From Bacillus_CJ salitolerans (GTDB lineage: Bacteria; Bacillota; Bacilli; Bacillales; SA4), in assembly GCF_042680805.1 (NCBI RefSeq), contig NZ_JBHUEM010000007.1:62001-126000 (forward strand): 64,000 bases of DNA, read 5' to 3'. Positions 60,031 to 64,000 of this stretch are shown in pieces. The position numbers were made by a program, and so were the translations under genes. The first letter of the stretch is position 1, and the number at the start of each line of letters is the position of its first letter. Below the pieces are notes generated by a model that did no database searches, was not told the origin of the DNA, and saw nothing but the letters and a program-made list of their open reading frames with translations.

Positions 60031-61056
60031 TTATGTGAAGTATTGTATTTCTGCTTCCGGGAAAAATTCGTGAATGTAACCCCGTAATGTCTTTTCCAAA
60101 TCTGCTGCTTCTTCTGTTTGATAAACATATTTACCGATGCCATATCTGCCCCATTTATACTTTCGTTTTGACTCATCCATCTCTAGTTTTGTTTTCGGAT
60201 ACCTCTTTTGAATGACATTCTTTGCAGGTTTTGTGAAACGATGCTGGATAAGCTCAAAAGTTAAGTTACGGATTGATATTCCTTGAAGGGAATCGTACAA
60301 CCGTTGAAACAGTTCGAAATATCCTTCTTTCCAGCCCTCATGCATATAAATTGGCGCTACAATAAAACCAAGTGGATAGTTTGCGTTGGCTACTTTTCTA
60401 GCTGCATCTATTCTCTCTTCAAATGAAGAGGTTCCAGGTTCAAAATGTTGTATCACATAACGTGAATTAACACTAAACCTAAAACGTGTACGACCATTAT
60501 GTTTTGCATCTAATAAATGATCAACATGCTGATACTTTGTGACAAATCGAAGCTGGCCAAATTCTGTTTGTCCCATAAACTCAATGGTCTTCTTTAAAGA
60601 ATGGGTTAAATGGTCAATTCCCACAATATCGGACGTACATGCCGCTTCGAAACGTGTCAGTTCAGGAGCACGTTCCAACATATATTTCTCAGCCTGTTCA
60701 AAAATGTCGTCTAAGTTTACATACGTCCGTATGTATGGCTTGCTCCCTAAGGTTGTTTGCAGATAGCAGTAATGACAGTGACCCATACAGCCCGTTGCAA
60801 GTGGAATCGCATACTCAGCTGAAGGTTTGGATGTATCAAACTTAAGAGTCTTTCGAATACCAACAACTAAGGTTGATTTCGCATTACGGTACTGCTGCAA
60901 TTCCGTATCGCCTGGAATCCCTCTTACTTGATTATGGGAGGTTGTTTCTCTAATTTCTAACCCCATCTTCTCAAACTTTTCTTTTAGCTCTTTTCCTAAT
61001 GGATAGTCAAGCGCCTTCGGTTCAAAATATACTAACTGAGGCACAAATGCTTTCAT
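60031..61056 (-). CDS. splB: Spore photoproduct lyase
   Basis: A 341-aa radical SAM enzyme that reverses the thymine dimer (spore photoproduct) in germinating spores. The cluster motif is CMGHCHYC (Cx3Cx2C, near residue 90). The conserved Cys in FEAACTSDIVG donates the hydrogen atom. GAGGTGAAGAG precedes the ATG. No splA is seen next to it. Length fits (342 aa in B. subtilis). Confidence 0.96.
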   Translation of the reverse strand: MKAFVPQLVYFEPKALDYPLGKELKEKFEKMGLEIRETTSHNQVRGIPGDTELQQYRNAKSTLVVGIRKTLKFDTSKPSAEYAIPLATGCMGHCHYCYLQTTLGSKPYIRTYVNLDDIFEQAEKYMLERAPELTRFEAACTSDIVGIDHLTHSLKKTIEFMGQTEFGQLRFVTKYQHVDHLLDAKHNGRTRFRFSVNSRYVIQHFEPGTSSFEERIDAARKVANANYPLGFIVAPIYMHEGWKEGYFELFQRLYDSLQGISIRNLTFELIQHRFTKPAKNVIQKRYPKTKLEMDESKRKYKWGRYGIGKYVYQTEEAADLEKTLRGYIHEFFPEAEIQYFT

Positions 61057-61120
61057 CTCTTCACCTCATTCAATAGCATTTGTTTGTTAGTATTCGCAAG
61101 TAGTGTAGAAATCATTGAAA

Positions 61121-61152
61121 AAGGATGGAACCAATTCATGGATTCCATCCTT
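61121..61152 (-). terminator. Terminator of nrdJ
   Basis: A stem AAGGATGGAA/TTCCATCCTT extended by ATCCATGAATTGG pairings, with T residues on the leftward side, 20 nt after the nrdJ stop. Confidence 0.78.
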
Positions 61153-61173
61153 ATCATTTTTTTCATCTATGTT

Positions 61174-63738
61174 TTATAGACCACATTTTAACTGAGCGCC
61201 GCAGTCCGTACAAGTGTTGCAGCCTCCAATATCTTCTACTGTACCTTGCCTACATACAGGACAAGTATCTCCAACCTCTGATCCAAAGTTAACATTCGTT
61301 GAACGTAGATCATGAATCGTATCTACGAGAACGACAGGTTTCTTTTCCTCCTCTGGTGGCAATAATTCTTGTTGCTCCTCAAATGTATTTTCTTCTGCCT
61401 TTAATGTTAGTACTTGAGCATCACGGCTTCCATCAACATAAACCGTTCCACCTTTTGCACCGCCTTTATATAAGCGCTCATACACTTTTTCAACTTGTTC
61501 AACGGTGTAGCCACGAGGAGCATTTACCGTTTTACTAATAGAGCTATCGATCCAGCGTTGGATTATACACTGAACATCCGCATGAGCTTCTGGCGTGAGC
61601 TCCATTGCGGATATGAACCAATGCGGCAGATTATCTGGATCAGCATCTGGATATTTGTCTAGATATTCTTGAACGATATCTGCCTTTACTTCAATGAATT
61701 TTCCTAATCGTCCACTACGGAAGTAGGAGAATGAGAAATAAGGTTCTAATCCTGTTGATACCCCAACCATTGTTCCTGTGCTTCCAGTCGGAGCAACAGT
61801 TAGCAAATGGGAATTTCTAATCCCATACGATTTTATGTCTTCTTTAACATCTTCTGGCATCTTTTCCATGAAGCCCGTTTTAATAAATGCATGACGTAAG
61901 CGATTTGTTTCAAGATCAGACTCGCCTTGAAGGAATGGGAAGCTTCCCTTCTCCTTTGCAAGTTCAACTGACGCTCTATAGGCTGTAACAGCAATTGTTT
62001 CAAACACTTGGTCTATTAGCTGATTTCCTTTATCTGAACCGTATTCGGTTTCACAATAAATGAGCAAATCATGTAATCCCATAACGCCCAAACCAACACG
62101 TCGTTCACCAAGTGCTTGTTTTTTGTTTGCTTCGAGAAAGTATGGTGTTGCGTCGATAACGTTATCTTGCATACGAACACCAACTTCTACTGTATTCTTT
62201 AATTTTTCAAAGTTCACTGTTTTTGTTTCTTTATCTGCCATTTCAGCCAGATTAACCGCGGCAAGGTTACAAACCGAATACGGTGCGAGTGGTTGTTCTC
62301 CACATGGGTTTGTTGCAACTACTTTTTGTCCATATGCTTTCGCATTCGTCATTTCGTTTGCATTATCAATAAAGAATATCCCTGGTTCCGCTGAGTAGGT
62401 TGCACAGATGTTAATTAAATTCCAAAGCTCCTTCGCTTTAACACGGCGATATACTCGTATTTTATGTCCCATCTTTTCCCACTCACGAACATCACCAACT
62501 TCATGCCATGTTTCGTTATATATGTTCATTTCAGCTTCGTCATAGCTTTCAACATCAGGGAAGCGAAGCTCGTATTCAAGGTCTTGTTCAACAGCTTTCA
62601 TAAATTCCTTTGTTAAGCAAATAGAGATATTTGCTCCTGTTAAAAATTCAGAGTTATGGACTGTATAAGTTCCACCTGTTTTGAGCTTTTCTTCTGCATC
62701 ACGGATAACCTTTTCTGTAAATCCACCTAGTCCGGGAATATGCTTGTAATAAGTAATTCCTTGATACATCATTCGCTCACTTTCACTTAATGGCGTGAAC
62801 TTCAGCTTATCCTGTGCTACTTTTCTAATTTGTTCGTCATTAATATTTTCAATTAAGAATCTTAGAATTCGTGGGTTTTGCATTTTTGAAATGATGAATT
62901 CGATTACGTCTGGATGCCAGTCGGCCAACATAATCATTTGTGCACCTCTACGCGATCCACCCTGCTCCACTAAATGAGTTAACTTCGCAATATCATCGAG
63001 CCAAGACACGGAACCCGATGATTTACCATTAACACCTTTAGCTAACGTGTTTCGTGGCCTTAAGGTAGAACCGTTCGTTCCTACTCCACCGCCTCTACTC
63101 ATGATTTCCATTACTTGTTTACGGTGTTCAGAAATGCCTTCACGGGAATCTTGTACGAATGGCATCACATAACAGTTGAAGTACGTTACATCTGTATCAG
63201 CTCCAGCTCCATAAAGAACGCGCCCGGCTGGAACAAAGTTAAGTGAGACAAGCTCATGATAGAATTTTTCATACCATTCTTGACGCTTTTCAGGTGTGGT
63301 TTCTACCGAGGCAAGGCCAGTCGCATTTCGCTTGGCAATTTGCTCGTAAAACACTTCAAGTGGTTTTTCAATTATATCTAATGAACGTTTAACTATACCT
63401 GTCTCGACTTCAGATGGCTTGTCCAACACGCCGCGGTAATCTTCCTCAACAAGGACATCGGCGGTTTTGTTTTCCCAGTCAATCGTCTTGATGTGACCAA
63501 GTCCCCTTGCCGGAAACTTAGGATCCTCCTTGATCGTTAGAACCACAAAATCTCCTACACTAAGGGTAATTTTCTCGGTATCTTTAAAGGAATAACGATC
63601 AAGCATAACTAAACGTGATACCCCTTTGTGTGTCATCTTCATGTCTCTAGTTATTGGATGAACTTGTGGGAAAGCTCGTATGTCATCATTTAGTTTGTTC
63701 ACATCAATATTTAGTTTTTTTTCAAGCGCAACTGTCAA
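61174..63738 (-). CDS. nrdJ: Adenosylcobalamin-dependent (class II) ribonucleoside-diphosphate reductase
   Basis: An 854-aa reductase that makes deoxynucleotides with B12 as radical source. It includes FVPAGRVLYGAGAD, the active-site segment NPCGEQPLAPYSVCNLAAVNL and the region APTGSTGTMVGVSTG. The C-terminus ends in a zinc-ribbon-like tail with CPVC and CTDCGAQLKCGL, which holds redox cysteines. The start is TTG at 63738 after GGGAG. It does not need a NrdF-type subunit. Two NrdR-box-like sites lie upstream. Confidence 0.94.
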   Translation of the reverse strand: MTVALEKKLNIDVNKLNDDIRAFPQVHPITRDMKMTHKGVSRLVMLDRYSFKDTEKITLSVGDFVVLTIKEDPKFPARGLGHIKTIDWENKTADVLVEEDYRGVLDKPSEVETGIVKRSLDIIEKPLEVFYEQIAKRNATGLASVETTPEKRQEWYEKFYHELVSLNFVPAGRVLYGAGADTDVTYFNCYVMPFVQDSREGISEHRKQVMEIMSRGGGVGTNGSTLRPRNTLAKGVNGKSSGSVSWLDDIAKLTHLVEQGGSRRGAQMIMLADWHPDVIEFIISKMQNPRILRFLIENINDEQIRKVAQDKLKFTPLSESERMMYQGITYYKHIPGLGGFTEKVIRDAEEKLKTGGTYTVHNSEFLTGANISICLTKEFMKAVEQDLEYELRFPDVESYDEAEMNIYNETWHEVGDVREWEKMGHKIRVYRRVKAKELWNLINICATYSAEPGIFFIDNANEMTNAKAYGQKVVATNPCGEQPLAPYSVCNLAAVNLAEMADKETKTVNFEKLKNTVEVGVRMQDNVIDATPYFLEANKKQALGERRVGLGVMGLHDLLIYCETEYGSDKGNQLIDQVFETIAVTAYRASVELAKEKGSFPFLQGESDLETNRLRHAFIKTGFMEKMPEDVKEDIKSYGIRNSHLLTVAPTGSTGTMVGVSTGLEPYFSFSYFRSGRLGKFIEVKADIVQEYLDKYPDADPDNLPHWFISAMELTPEAHADVQCIIQRWIDSSISKTVNAPRGYTVEQVEKVYERLYKGGAKGGTVYVDGSRDAQVLTLKAEENTFEEQQELLPPEEEKKPVVLVDTIHDLRSTNVNFGSEVGDTCPVCRQGTVEDIGGCNTCTDCGAQLKCGL

Positions 63739-63857
63739 CTAAAACATCTCCCTTATACATAAAAACTATCTTTTTTTTATTCGAGTAATCTAGTAGAAGC
63801 TATGTAATATACCCTCGAATTTTTGATAATGTTACCGTAACATATTCGGATATAAAA

Positions 63858-63906
63858 TATCAATATATTGTATATACATTATTTTCGACAACACTACATA
63901 TTGATG
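63858..63906. promoter_or_regulatory. Candidate NrdR boxes upstream of nrdJ
   Basis: Two sites resembling the NrdR box ACACWATATATWGTGT, around CAATATATTG (63861-63870) and ACACTACATATTGATG (63891-63906), have centres 33 bp apart, close to three helical turns. The match is weak because the region is AT-rich. Confidence 0.35.
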
Positions 63907-64000
63907 TTTATGCAAAATATATTTTTTTTGTCAAAATCAAAATACATTACATTTTAGAGAAAAGAGAAGAAAATTGAGGGTGTTAAAAGATAATGACTAA

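Noticed and set aside
63985..64000. Start of a rightward gene at the window's end (ATG 63993)
   Set aside because: GAGGGTG precedes the ATG, but only two codons are inside the window, so it cannot be judged.

Overview
The window looks like chromosome from a low-GC, endospore-forming Bacillaceae. It carries spo0A, spoIVB, the eight-gene spoIIIA operon, a spoIIP-type gene and splB, and most of the gene order follows the Bacillus subtilis yqh/yqi region. An OLE RNA with its partner oapA points to the group of Bacillota (many alkaliphilic, thermophilic or halotolerant) that keep this RNA. Adenosylcobalamin-dependent methylmalonyl-CoA mutase and a class II ribonucleotide reductase imply that the cell makes or imports vitamin B12. 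No rRNA, tRNA or CRISPR array was seen.

Layout. 1-1585: an artPQR-type amino-acid ABC transporter, with the ATPase running off the left edge. 2125-2300 and 8449-8564: two arrays of a degenerate 12-bp motif at about 21-bp pitch, in the gaps on either side of brxB, meaB, mutB and mutA. 8808-19133: the bkd operon (ptb-bcd-buk-lpdV-bkdAA-bkdAB-bkdB) behind a near-perfect sigma-54 promoter, with its activator gene bkdR just upstream. Together with the mutase genes this forms a route from branched-chain keto acids to acyl-CoA and succinyl-CoA. 19260-20607: yqzF, a glycerophosphodiester phosphodiesterase gene and a small YycC-like gene.

20606-27432 is the most unusual part. A mobile element of about 6.6 kb sits inside the 3' end of spo0A. 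It supplied a replacement for the last 58 codons, so the spo0A at 27255-28043 is intact. The displaced native 3' end, still followed by its own terminator, remains at 20621-20798. The two 193-bp copies differ at three bases, all synonymous. The element carries a tyrosine recombinase next to its right end, a small serine recombinase, a DUF4145 protein, a HEAT-like protein, two unrecognised proteins and a highly structured intergenic segment with pseudoknot topology.

28385-41595: spoIVB, recN, argR, tlyA, dxs, oapA, the 610-nt OLE RNA, ispA, xseB, xseA, nusB, yqhY, accC and accB, in the conserved Bacillus order except that folD is absent between nusB and xseA. 41881-48035: an insertion relative to B. 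subtilis, holding a chemoreceptor, a dinB remnant, an HD-domain protein, a T-box-controlled second-type argS, a small membrane protein and a spoIIP-type gene. 48157-53367: spoIIIAA-AH, in which spoIIIAD seems to start at a rare ATT codon. 53494-63738: yqhV, efp, pepQ-type peptidase, aroQ, yqhR, yqhQ, yqhP, yqhO, mntR, splB and nrdJ.

All functional calls come from reading motifs and from remembered family resemblance. No database search was possible.
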